From NCBI GenBank assembly GCA_958496175.1, contig OY292275.1, positions 40,501,701 to 40,565,700 on the forward strand: a stretch of DNA of 64,000 nucleotides. The letters run 5' to 3'. This document shows, in pieces, positions 25,101 to 38,600 of the stretch. The position numbers and the translations under genes were made by a program. Position 1 is the stretch's first letter. Each line of letters opens with the position of its first letter. Origin of the DNA: Sisyra terminalis (taxonomy: Eukaryota > Arthropoda > Insecta > Neuroptera > Sisyridae). The notes below the pieces were generated by a model. That model saw only the letters and a program-made list of their open reading frames with translations. It made no database searches and was not told the origin of the DNA.

Positions 25101-26663
25101 ACCTCACTAAGTTATCTTTTTGACTCAGAGATGGCATTAGTTTTATCATAAATTGTTGCCAATTGAAACTAGTAGCGACAAAGGGGAAAACCAAGAAAAC
25201 TAATGCACAACTTCCAAACTATAAAACCAGTTTCAATAAAATTTCAAATTGAACATTATCAAGTCCAACAATTGAAAAAATACAATTACTAGTAGGAAAT
25301 TATAAAAATGTCAATTTATTACTGAAAAACGATGTTTTTGTTTTTGAAACTATAAAATCGCAATCATTAGTATTTTCAAAGTTTTTCAAAAAAAAAAAAA
25401 AATTTAACTAAAATTTTAATAGTCAAATGAAAACAAAAATCGTCCAATAGGATTTAAATAATTTAAATTTCGTTTAGAAAAATCAAGTGACTTTTTTGTA
25501 CTCGGAAATAAATTTTAATGTATTTGGGATAATAGATCTGAGGTTAATTTACTGAACAAAAAGGATTCGTAGGAAAAAAACACAAATACACAGAATTCAA
25601 GAAACGTAGTTCATACCAATACCTAAATGAAAATAAATATTTTCCATGGGAAAAATTAAAAACCACTGACTTTAATTCCCTATTTTTTTTTTGGTTTTAC
25701 AAAAGGAAAGGATTACAAAGAGTTATTAAATTAGGAATTGAAAAAATAAGAAGACAATTTAAATACATTTAATTTATTAATAGTGATTATACAAACAATT
25801 ATTTTAAATAGTTACATTAAATATTTAAACTCGTAAATATAAAAATTGGATTTTTTTAAACTTTTTGTTCTTTATACGGAATTGAACGAAACACATTTTC
25901 TATTTGAAACGAGAACAAAGAGGCAGTCAAAGTATATTGTGTGAAGAATTTTGTATTAGGAAAAAATATTCAAAAATTTTCTATTCGTATTACTCATCAT
26001 TAGCCATTACATAATATGTCACTAAAGATATTTTCGTTATACGCAAAATGATATTCATTTAATAGATAGATAGGTATGCATATTTTATGATACTAACATT
26101 GAGAAAATTTATATTGATTCTTACATATATATTATGATATATTTGTTTAAATATCTATATATCGATGAAATCTACTAAATATGATTAATTAAAACACGTA
26201 TTTTTTCTTTTTGGAAAGTATTTAAATCGTTAGTATAGTTCAAAAAAACCATATGGAAGAGATTTTTGATTTGGCAACTTGAAGATTACTCAAAAGATTT
26301 TCCATTATGTTCCCACTATTTTCATCTTGAAGTCACCAGATAGTTGCAAATAAAAAATTAGAAGTTTTTTTTTTGAAAATCATATTTGAAATAGTGAATC
26401 AAAGATATGATTATAGTAGATTTGAATGAAAACTTGTAAATGTTACATTAATTTTGTAATGATATTAATCTTATTTTATAATTATTATTTTAATTATATG
26501 AATTATTGTTAATATTTAATATCATAATTATTGATTAAAACACGAGAGAGGGTGCTCGGGGTTAAATACGACGATCGAGCACTTGAAACACATTTTTTTT
26601 TTTGCTCCAACGGAATGGTTTTTTCGGGGATGTTTTGCAATAAATGTGCTTAGATTTATGAAC
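22172..26663. other. Intergenic region and miple-like 3' UTR side
   Basis: AT-rich DNA between the LTR units and the stop of the miple-like gene. The miple-like 3' UTR probably occupies about 26500-26663 on the minus strand. Degenerate blocks recur about every 300-315 bp at 23.83-24.58 kb. Open frames such as 22662-22886 have protein-unlike composition. No other gene is seen. Confidence 0.5.
23830..24580 (+). repeat. Degenerate tandem repeat, period about 310 bp
   Basis: A block resembling GAACAATCACAATTTCAATT followed by CAAAATGTC recurs at about 23900, 24200 and 24512, each time after a GTAG/ATAG..A segment and followed by AAAAGG or similar. The copies are strongly diverged. Confidence 0.35.
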
Positions 26664-26686
26664 TTATTGTCGATTGCGTCGTCCAC
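26664..26686 (-). CDS. miple: miple-like terminal exon (23 coding nt, GGRRNRQ-stop)
   Basis: A strong TTATTTTTTCAG acceptor is followed by GT GGA CGA CGC AAT CGA CAA TAA. With the G carried from the previous exon this reads GRRNRQ-stop after K-G, a basic C-terminal tail typical of the family. The exon is inferred from the acceptor, the matching phase and the basic tail; no transcript evidence is available. Confidence 0.68.
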
Positions 26687-29600
26687 CTGAAAAAATAAGA
26701 TAGATCTCATATTAATAAAATAGAAACATTAATATTAAAAATTGTACATACATTCGTAGATTTGTCAACATTAAAATTTAATTACAATTTAAAAAAAATG
26801 ATTTTATCATTGAAAGATCAGTTAACAGTCATAAAATCTTCATTAGTTTATTGAATTTTTTCTTTTATTTTGTCTGCCAATGTCTTAAATATCCCTTAAT
26901 TGGTTCTCATGTCTATTCGCAAACAATTGATTGACTCGTTTTTTTTTGTACGATAATAACGACATAATCAAGTAATTGTTCGTACAACAACCTTAAGCTA
27001 CCAATTTAGGAGAGTAAAATCAAACAATAATTATTTCCGACTAAGTACGCGAAACAATTCAAAATATTTGTCTCGATGGAAAATTTCCTTTTAAAACTCT
27101 CCACATCTGTTTGGTGCGCTTTGTCTTCTAAATACCAATCGAGGCAAAGGTTGTTTTATAAATCGCGTAAATGTCGTTATCATGCTTAAATTGCTGAAAG
27201 GAATTCAAACTGCGATTTCGAATGTTGGCATGGTAAAAGAGCATACAGTGCAGCAAAATGCATTTTTCTAAAAGCAATTTAAGCCATTATCAAAAAATAT
27301 TGTATGATTAAGTGGATGAGAGCTAAAATTTTATTGGTACATTAAAAATCAAGTGTTTTATTTGTAATTCCATGGTAGAACGGTTGGACAATAAGTATCG
27401 AAGAATTTCTTTTTCAAATTATATTTGAACACATTATTTCTATTCCTAGACCAAAGGATTACAAATTGGAAACTTCTGAGTAGAAGATTCGTAAGAGTAT
27501 TCTAAGTAAAAAATAATTCAAATGACCACCATTTTTAACTATACAAAAAGTTTTTTTAACATACGGGTATTCAGTAAGATTAAAGAAAAATTATTACTAA
27601 AATAATAACTTTGATATTTAAATGTTCAAAATTAATTAAGGTTTTGCCAACAATGGGCAATTAGGTGCGCAACTAAGTTCCCGTTGTTTGACAAAAGAAA
27701 ACTCCAGCACTAAGTGCTAGCAGATTTCGCCAAATCCAAAACATCATGAACCAAGGTATATGGTAAACAAACCGTTTTGACACATTAGTGATTTTGGCGT
27801 TACATTCTTTTGGTTATCTGAAAATGTTTGATTTTGTATTAAATATTCGTCATTTGCGGGAAGTTTTGATTATCTTCTTTTAGTCGAAGAAATCGACGGC
27901 TGAAGTGCATCGAGAGCCTCACGAAGTTTACGGAGACGTTTTTCTAGGTGAAATAACCTGTTGTGATTGGTTTCTTCGCTTCAAAGACGGTGATTTCGAT
28001 GTTGACGATCGTCCGTGTGAAGGAACACCAAAAACTTTCGAAGATGTTGGATTGGAGGCATTGCTCAATAAGGATCCATGCCAAACGCAAGAAGAGCTTG
28101 CCTTAGAACTAGAAGATACCCACCAAGCCATTTTTAAGCGATTTCATGCGTGAAAAACGGCCTCAATACGAACAGAGGCATTAAAAAGAGATTCTACAGT
28201 ATGACAACGCTAGGTCTCACGTTGCTAAAGTTGTATAAATCTACCTAGAAATTCACAAATGGGAAGTTTTATCACATCCACTAAAATCCCCAGATATTGC
28301 CCGTCAGATTATTACTTGTTTGGGTCAATAGCATATGACCTGCCCAGATCAGTAGTTTCAGTCATAAAAAGACAAAAACTGACTAGAGATTCGTGGATAG
28401 CCTTAAAAGATGAACCCTTTTACCGTAACGGTATTCGAGCTCTACTAGAAATATGGGATAATGTTGTAGATAACGATGGGCAATACTTAAAATAATACAT
28501 TTGTAACATTTTTTTACAATCAATTTGGATTTTCACCAAAAAACAACGAGAACTTAGTTGTACACCAAATATATGTTAAGCACAGGAAGGAATGATTCCT
28601 AGGAATAACGTTCCTACTATTCTTTCTATTGACTAAACATTAACGCAAATAATACTTTAATTATGTACTAATAAATCGAACTCTATATTTATCAATGTGG
28701 AAATTAATTTGAAAAACAATGGCGAATGTGAACAAAGAATAGGTATATCGATCATTATTCGAAATTACAATTTTTGGATCCATTTTAAAGGTTTAATTTT
28801 AATTGAATTTAACAAACATAAAACTTAATATGTATATTTAAATTTTTTTACCTCGTAGGGTTCCTATAAGAACTATAAAAGAAAGAATTCAAGATTTAGA
28901 GAGTTAAGGATTCAAAATCATTATTAAGTATATAATATTCTTTGTCTGAAAAAGTATTTGAATGAAAATTCCTGTGTACCATTACTTAGAAATAATTACA
29001 TGATCACATTTTTTTCAATGAGTTTTGGATGCTGAAACTATAAAGTTCCAGTATAATTGCAGTTTGGGAAGTCATTTTGAATCTGCCACTATTGATAATG
29101 CTTATGAAAGAGGTCACAAATGAATTGTGTAAGAAAAAATATAAGAATAACTGGAACCTCAAAAAATTGTATCGATAATGCACTAAGATACAAAGAATTA
29201 ACCATCCAAACTATTGAATGAATCAAAAATGCAAAAAAGTAATTTTAATTTTATGATTTCCGAAACCACAATAGATTAATGAAACAATTAACTCAGGGAA
29301 CCCAAAGTAAAATGTGATGTCATTGTAGGCTTTCCTTTTCATCCAAAACAAATAATGTAGTAGATTTTGGAATACCAGGATAAAATTCCAGGAAAATAAT
29401 ATTTATAGAACAAGATAATGTTCTTACAGGACAGGTGGAGATCTTTGCAAGATTAAAAGAAAATATCACATCAAAGTGATACGAATCTTCCAATAGTCAA
29501 ACAACGATAAAATTTTGAATTTCACTGGAATTTCAAACTGCATTGAGAATATAAGAAACTCATTTCTTAGCCGAATTAACAGGATTATAAATGCCAAGGC

Positions 29601-32600
29601 ATACCAGTAGTGAAGAAAATCAGAAAGTTGATAAGACTGATTCAAATATGGCATTCATGGGTCCAGAACAAGCTAAAGTGTGCTAAAGTGTACAACCTTA
29701 GGTGTGATGGTTGAGTAGATTCAAGATGAGTAGATGGTCAAATAGAACACAGAATAATTATTCAAAATGAAGGTGTTAACGAGTATACAAAGTGATTCTT
29801 AATACTTTAAGTGACCGAAATTTCCTTAGTGCTAAGTATAAGCTCTTGCACCTCTTCAAATGAGAATGTATTTTTGAATAAAAAAAACATTTAATAAATA
29901 AAACCGTATTTGCAGTTTCTCTTGCAAGTTTGACACCTTTGTGGCAAAGAAATCTTTAAAGAAACATAGTCCAAAACTATCGTTATGTTTAACCTGGGAA
30001 AAGCAAAAATTAGGATGCTTTTAGTCGTACACTGACTTAAAGGATCATATCATGAAAAAAACGTTTTCTGAACATTGAAATTAATACCGATTTAAGCTAA
30101 AGGGAAACACGAAAGAAAATGTGGAAAGAGAAACGAATTTCTTTCTCATGTCTTCTCTGGTTGTCTATTTTTGAATGGAGACAAAGGGAAAAAGAAAAGG
30201 ATTTAACTGAAAAGGATTTTTTATATCTAAAATAACTTTCAATGCTTATTATCCTTTGGTGCGTAAGCGATTTTCTTATCAAGCAATATTCCAATAATAA
30301 TCTTTTCCAACAAAAGCTCAAAAAACAATATTAAATTATTATTATCTAAAAAAATTGTTTTTGAATCTTCATTTCGTTTCCGGTTTTGTCATCACAAATT
30401 TTAAATTTAGAAGTACGTGAATATTAAACTACATGATCCTTTGATGTTTAAATTTATTCTTGATTCTATCCTTGATATTTTTTTACTTTGATGTGACGAT
30501 ACACACAATAGGGGATACTTGTAAGAGTTTTTCTTTTTCCACTTTTAAATTGATCATTAAAAGTTTTCCACTGTTGTCTTGGTAATGCGAATGTCATTTT
30601 TTTTAAAGTTTCAATATAAAAGAAGTGAAAAAGGACTCGAATTACGTCTGGCCGAACTTTAACAAATAATCTTGGAAAAAAATCATAAAAAAAACAAATA
30701 AATTATAGATGATTATAAGGTTAATGTAGAGACCATGGAAATCAAAACGATTTTCCGAGAAAATAGTTTTTTCTCTTTTTTTCTTAAGAAAATAATTGTT
30801 TGTAGTTGAATCATTATAAAAAGACTCCTTTAAGTCGAAAATGTTATTTTTTTCTGTACAAAAGAATCAAGAGCTCTCATAGGATGCTGAAACTGTATAT
30901 CGCTAGAAAGAAATTTAAAAGAAAAACACTTGAAAAAAAATGATTTTTTTTTTTTTGTAAATAGAGTGAAGTTGTTGTACCTTTGATGGCGTTTTTAGGC
31001 GGTTTTGTTCCTTTTTTGGATTTACATTTTTTGGTCATTTGTCTGTTCTGTTCGCAAGATGGATCGCTCGTCGGTTTCAGCTTATCAACGCGACTCATTT
31101 CGCCTTGAGCGTTGCATTCACTCCAAGCGCCTCTTTCATATCGGCAAGCTGCAGAGGGCAAATTTGAAGAAGATGTAGTAGAAGTGCTTGGCATGAAGAA
31201 TGGTGGTGAAGATGATGATGGTGGTAGTGGTAGTGATGATGATGGAGGTGACAACAATTTTGGATTTGGTGAATTCACTACAGCCACATTTTTTTCCACA
31301 GGACATTCATTTCGTCTATCATGCTTTACTGCTCACGTGCAACCCACGTGTACATAGCAGCCACACAAAACAAAAATTGCAACAAAAAAGCATCAAATAA
31401 ACAAAACAATTAAGCTCACGTTTTAACTTAATTAAAAGCTATGTGATACTAAACTAAACTTGAAAAATGAATACTTAAACACTAAACTATCAACTAAAAA
31501 TGAATGAATATGGTAAAGTGAATAACTGCCAATAAAAGCTTTATACAAGCTTAAAGAAAGCAAAATAAATACATAAAAAATACTTACTGACACAATATTA
31601 TTGTAATACCAACAAAAATAATATGAAAATTTTGAAAATTGCATCTTAAAATTTCTGAAAATCGATGTGTTATGGCAAATTAAGTGGTTCATTAAAACGT
31701 GGAGGTAAGTTTGCAGAAAAATTAAGATTGCAAAATTTGCTTAAAAATCAAAGCTTTGTACTAAATTTTATCAAATTGGCAGTAGTGTACACTTTCAATG
31801 GCAACCTTGTAGTACGGGTATCATATCTTAAGAATTAATAAAAGTTTTATTTTTTCATTGATCCTCAAAAAAATTCCCCAAAAGTGCTTCAAAAATAGAC
31901 CCTTACACGGGAGAACCCCCTTAAGTCTATCTTCTTATTTTTCATTGTACTGGGAGTCTTTCCTAACAGTTCCTCTGTACTGAGTCCCAAAAGAACTATT
32001 GTAGGGGAGACTGGGTACAAAAGTAACGGTGGGTCGAAAGTAACAAGTGCTTTCTAGGTTTATCCAATGGGCGAACACCGCTTTGCTATCATCAGGTAAT
32101 AGCCTAGAGTACCCCCCTCAATCGCATTAAGTCGACGCGTGCGCAGTGCGTTGTTAGATTATATAATAGGACGTAACGTGTTTTAACGAGTCAAAAGTAA
32201 GTTTTTCGACGTTTTCTTATTTATTGTTTACATAGTCGTAAAAGGATCATAGCAATCCGAATGTTTGCATATCCATTCTTGATTAGATAAATTGCTTAAA
32301 TTAACATTTGTACATTGCTGCAATTACTTTTTATCTAGCACGTTCCGTTTTAAGGTTATATTAAATGTTTAATAAAAAATGAGAATGGGTACAAAAGTAA
32401 CATAACCCCCTAGGGTACAAAAGTAATATGTTACTTTTGTCCTCGTAATGATTATATTACCAACATCATATTTTTATAGACGTCTATTTCAATAGAATGC
32501 TTTTTGATACACCCTCGTGTCGGTAGTTCTTCGTGCAGTAGTTCTTATGCGTTGTCGCGGCATTCTATTGATTCGTTTTCTTAAAATATATATTTTTTGA

Positions 32601-35600
32601 GTATTTAAAATGCTGAATTTGGTTTATATCATTAAAATAAAGTCTTTAAATAAATAATTTGTAGATTTAACTTTTATTGTTGTTTTCATTAGTAACTCCT
32701 TTGTCTTGTTACTTTCGACCTACCTACGTGGTCGAAAGTAACAACTGACAATTTTTTTTAACTCTGTGTTATACATATAAAACACACCATAATTTAATAA
32801 ATCAAATTACCATTGTAAAGAACATAAACTAAATTTGTATGTGGTTATATTCATTTAATGACAATAATAACACCCAGCCAGAAATCAAGGTAAAAGTACA
32901 AAGTATTACTTTTGTACTCACTCTCCCCTACTTCTCCTTGGTTTTTAACTCCAACTAGCCAGGACTTTTATTCTTGTGTTATGGTACTTCGGCAGTTTGG
33001 GATGGAATTTGAATAGACTTAAGTACAAAAAAGTGATAATATTTGTTCAATATTGTTGTTAAGTTTCCAAAGAATCGGTATTTTTAATTCAAAATAAACG
33101 AATGTTTCTTCATAAAATTTGAGATCTATTTAAAGTTTGATGCTGTACAAACTATTTTCTATCCACTTTATGAAAATTACTAGTGCATAGTAAAAATATA
33201 AACATATATTATAGACACTATATGCTTACTAGAACGATCATTTACAAAGTATCATCTAAAAATTCCAGCAATAATAAATAATCAAATATTTGCTCTTCAA
33301 AATATTCTAGAAACGCAAGGAAAATTGATATAAAACTGTATATAAAACTATAGAATATTTACAAGCATTTATTAATTTTAAAAACACATAAATACGTACG
33401 TGCATTAGGTTTTATTATACGATACAAATTCGCGTAAAAGCTCTAAAAGCTTTGAAGACTTCCAAATACTAATAGCCGACTCGTCACCCATTTGTCTGTC
33501 CATTCATGCGATGCTTTATGATCAGATACAAAATTTCAAAAATAATGCAAACGTAACATCGCCAAATGGAATGAAACTAAATTTTTAAAAGCGAAACGTG
33601 TCGCTAAAAGCTCGCCGAGCTTTTAATTACAGACACACTCACACACCAACTTACAGCTTTTTGTCACAAAGATAATGTTGATAAACTAAGCTTGAATTAT
33701 TACGAAGCTTTGAGCCACGAAAGGCTTGAAACAAAGCGTTGAAGATTTGCCTTGTAACACAATAAAAGAGTTTTAGTACGAATTGAGGAATTACTGACGA
33801 GACATCTGTGATGTCTAAAAGAGCAAATCTTTTGCTAAAAAGCTACAGGATTTAGAGAGATTGCAATTATTTGCAATTCCATTAATAATTCGTCCATACT
33901 TACGTCTCGTTTTATTCTTTGCACAACATTCTCAATACCGTGAAATGTTTGTCTGAATTTCTATTGATATTTGTAAGTATTCTATCTAGTCTTAGATTTT
34001 TTATGGTTTCCTACGCCATTCATTTTCCTTTTTAATAATAAACACTGCTCTTACCAGTAAAGCATTTCAATTAGATTAAAGCATAGTTTTGTTTTTTCAA
34101 TTCCCAATATATTTTGCTTTTGTTTTTATAAATGTTTCCTCTTTGTTAATCTATTATTCAAATAAACAAATGCCAAAAACGAGTTGCGAATGTTTTTTGA
34201 GAAAACAATTTTTGTTTTATTAAATACCCATTTGAGATTCGCATGCATCGATTATTTATACTACATCTCTGCATATATAAAATCCAACTTCTTTTTTTCT
34301 CTCGAATAGAGACTTACAAAATTTTAAAAATTCAGGTCGCATTTAGCTAACAATTACATACTAACTATTTTTCTAAGATTTAGGGCTTTGGTTACGGAAA
34401 GTTAATATCTACACCTATACCTACAGAGACAAAAGATTACAAATTACAATTTTTTTAATTCAAATGTATTAACTAAAGTTTTGAAAAATGAAGAGTTCTT
34501 TAATAAAAATTGATGAGCTTTTTTCCAACGCTATATAAAGATAAATCAAAAGAAACTTTAAAATGCTTAATCCCATAGATTTGGATAACTTTTGAATTAA
34601 TTTTCCCAACAAATAATCATCGAGTTTCTTGAAAACATTGTTTACACCTAAAATTGAAGCTTAAAGCGCCTAAGCTCTTACGTCGAATGACCCCGGAAAG
34701 GTATTTTAATTATACTTTGTAGTATACTTAGTTATCTACCGTTCCTTTTATAATTACAATACTAAGGTCTTTAGCGAATCATTTTTTTTAATACCTAAAA
34801 GCTTTTCAAATATGTAGTTATTACCTGCTACTTCGTCGCCATGGCAAGGATCTAATTTTAATTTTAGGGAAGTATAGAAGTTCCTATAGTCTATACACAT
34901 TAGAAATCATATACCTGAATTCAGTAACACTCTTAAAACATATTCGTTAACAATGCTGGGAATTAGGCTTATATAATAATTATTTTTATGATGAAGAGCC
35001 AACAAATAAAAAAACATCGAAAGAGAAGGACCTTTCTTCGTAATAGAGAGTACAGTGATGTACAGTGCAGAGGTATGGACACTTGGAAAAGGAAAATCAA
35101 TGCATCGAAAAATGGCTACTGGAGAAGATACTTACAGAATGAGTTCCAAATCAAAGAATAAGGAGAATGTAGAACGCGAAAGCACTTGGATCTACAATTT
35201 TTTTACACATTTTGATTCGCAAGCGGTTCCTGAACAATAAGTGAATATGAAGAAGAACCAGGTGGAGAGGATTGCACTCTCCTCTAAAAGGAATACCTAA
35301 TGTCTTGCATGGGTTCCGGTAAGGAAACCCCAAGAATAAAAATCGAGTTAGTGTACAATACTCGTTTGAATTGTCTAGAAGAGGGGCCATCAAAGGTTTT
35401 AATCATCGACCCCCATAAAACTAATTAAAAATTAAAATTAATTTTCTGTTAATTAAAATAAAACTGTGAATATTTGTATATGTTTGTACACTAACTTTAT
35501 GATTTTAAACATTTATTAAAGTACATCAATATAATAAACAAACGTTTTTATGTAGGTATGTTTGTTGACAGCAAAGACAGGGAACAAAGATCGTATTGTA

Positions 35601-38600
35601 TAAACAGATGCGTATAAGTGAAACAAAAAAAAATATGAATGAAAACTAAATATAATAATCAATGTCTTAAACTTGACTTATTGACTTGACTTGTTGTCAT
35701 TTGTTTCGACTGTCATTTCGATTTCATCCTATTTATAATTTTTGTCAGTTGTATCAATATTGGCTATAAATATTTCACGAGTAGTTACTAGTTGTGTAAA
35801 AATTATTATGTGCATAAAAATATAAACTTCAAAAACATTCAAACATTTAACAAACGTAGTTGGGTATATATTATTTGTATATTAAGAACTGCTTTTCCTT
35901 CGACCCTGAATCGACTCTCGAGATCAAATCGATTCTAAAGAGTCTATATTGACCACTTTGGTGACCCCTGATCTAGAAAGTTAACAACCAAGTTATTTTA
36001 GTGAGGATCCACATTGTGCAGATTTTTGGCTGAATTTTTGGTTATCACGCTTATAACCACCGCTATATTATGGTTTTTACGTATATCATAATTACTGATA
36101 TACCAAGAGGCGCTTGCTATGAGCTTAAGTGTTTTTGTTTAAGGACAGACATTTCAAAAATTTCTCAATTGTCATTATCTTGTTTTCCAAAGAACCAATT
36201 TTAATTACTGTTTCCGTAGTTTCAATTTCAATATCTGTCAAGATTTTCACGAATCATGATTTTCTATTCTTCATATTGATTTCACCGAGCTTTATCTTCG
36301 ATAGTTCTATAAATTTCAAGTTTTCTAAATTTATTTCCATGTCCTTAGTTTTCGATTATCTACTATTCTAATTTTTCCAAATTGAGGGCTTAATATGGCA
36401 GTTTTTATAATTTACAATAGCGACAGAAACCTGAGGAAATATTTTCTTGTTTAACTCTTCAATTATTTTCATGTAAAACACATTTATAATTTTGGATATT
36501 CAGAGGATGTTTGCCACAGACTAAATTAATTCTTGACGTAAATTTTTCTGTCACTCAAACTGTCAATTATTTCAGTAATTCAAAGAAAAATAAATTTCTT
36601 CATTAAGCCATTAGTACCCAGACGATTGAAGATCTAATTTAGTTCAATGATTTGAGTAAAGAGATCCTACTTAAGCCATGCTCAATGTTCCTATTACATT
36701 AATAAACTAATCTGAGGGTCTTATTTACGATTTTAGAAAGAAAGAAGTGGATGGCCAAGTTAAATCAACAAACTTATTTATTTGACAAGCAATTAATTGA
36801 AACATTAAATTTATAAGGGGATGAACTTGAAGGGATGGGAATTTATATAAGTGAATATGAAGTTTTGACTAATGGATATTTTAATGAAAATTAAAGTTGT
36901 AATTAAGATTTTCACAAAGCAGAAAAATTGAAAATATAAAAGATATTTTCTCTTTTCAATCTCTCGATGTTTCTCTTGTGTTTATTCTTCTTCGTTATTT
37001 GAAAAATTTAAATAATCAAAGCTGTCTAGATCCAACTAATCCTATACGTTATTTAGATTTGGAACATGCATTTGATTTCCTTGTTTAAACAATTGAGTTT
37101 GTCGTAAAATTTAACGCGTATGACGCAGATAAAAAACGACAATAATTGGTTCAACTGTATTGGTACATGTACCGTTTGCTGTCAACATAATCATCATTAA
37201 AGTAAGAGTTATTCGATTTAATAGGGAAGAAAGCAATTTTCTCGTTAAATAAGACTTTTATGATCTCATTTCGAGAAATTTTATTCATCGTAAACGATCT
37301 ATGATGGACTAAATTTGCATACAAAACATTCGACATGAAACGCCGTACATATATTACAAAGAGAGCATCACGAAGGCATTGGACTCGCCAAATAGTCACC
37401 CGTTTTGACCCGTTTAAATGCACAATAGCACTGATTCAAAGTTGCGATTGATTTTTTAATTTTCATTTAAAATTTAGGTTGGGATAGATTATGGCCATTC
37501 TGGAAATACTATCTTAGTAAATAATGTTATGTAAAGCCTTTAAAGCGATATTTGAAGAGATCAGCAGTGATCTTCATCGTGTTGCAAGTGTTACGGACAG
37601 ACAAATACCCGAGACTAATGTTCAATTGATTTTGGTTAAGTGCGTATCACTTAGTAATTGGTTTATGTGTAAACGGACCTTAATAAGGACAATTGAATAA
37701 TTGTATATAGGTTGACGATAATAGCTATTTAAATGTTTTATATCATTGTCCCGATTATCTAACTAGGAAACAGTTTCGTCCCATTTATTGAGTTTGGTAT
37801 CAAAAATGGATTTTCTTTTTTTCAAAAAAATTCAACATTTATCAAATCTTAAAATTATTAACCTGTAGTCAAGTTTTTTAAATGAAAAAACGGAAGTAAA
37901 AAACTACTACCTGTTACTGTATATCTGTCTAAAAAACATAGTAAACTTGGTAACATTAACCGTTGGTACAGCATTTTAAAGTCAAATATTTCGATGATAA
38001 GGATATTACATAATTACACCTTTATTAGTTTTCACTAGCTTATTTCTACGAGTTCGTCTATATGTCTTAAAATGTATCTAAAACCTTTACACTAGTAAGA
38101 GTTTTATTAATTTCAAATAAATAAAAGAATATATTAATTGGAAAGTTAAAGTTTAAACTTCAGAAGGAGTCTCTAAAATGCTATGTGTGGAATACATTAA
38201 ATAGACAGAAAATCTGGACCCTAAGAAAACACGAAAGGAAGTATCTGGAAAGCTTTGAAATGTGATGCTTACAAACGTGGAATTACTGAGAAGAATCAGC
38301 GAAGAAAGAACTATCATCCTTATGATAACAAAAAGAAACATTGCTTCAAAAGGATTTGAAATAGCCTCCTTTTCTCTTGCCTTTGAATACAAGCAAGAAA
38401 AATGCTCTTAAAATTGCAGCTACAGATCTTGGATGATTTCGCACACAAATGACAGTTATAAAGACATTACCCTCATATTAGGTCTGAAAATCTTTATTTG
38501 GGTTTGTATATAAGAAACTAGATTTTATTCTCCTTGAAGTTTTAAATTGAGAAACTTTCAATGAAACTTACAAGATGGATTACGTTCTAAAAAGAAAATT

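Larger units (their letters stand above)
26687..30980 (-). other. miple-like last intron (4.3 kb)
   Basis: Runs from a GTACAA donor at 30980 to the CAG at 26687. It contains the mariner remnant (27661-28569) and a LINE RNase H remnant (29582-29686). The rest is AT-rich with no coding signal. Confidence 0.65.
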
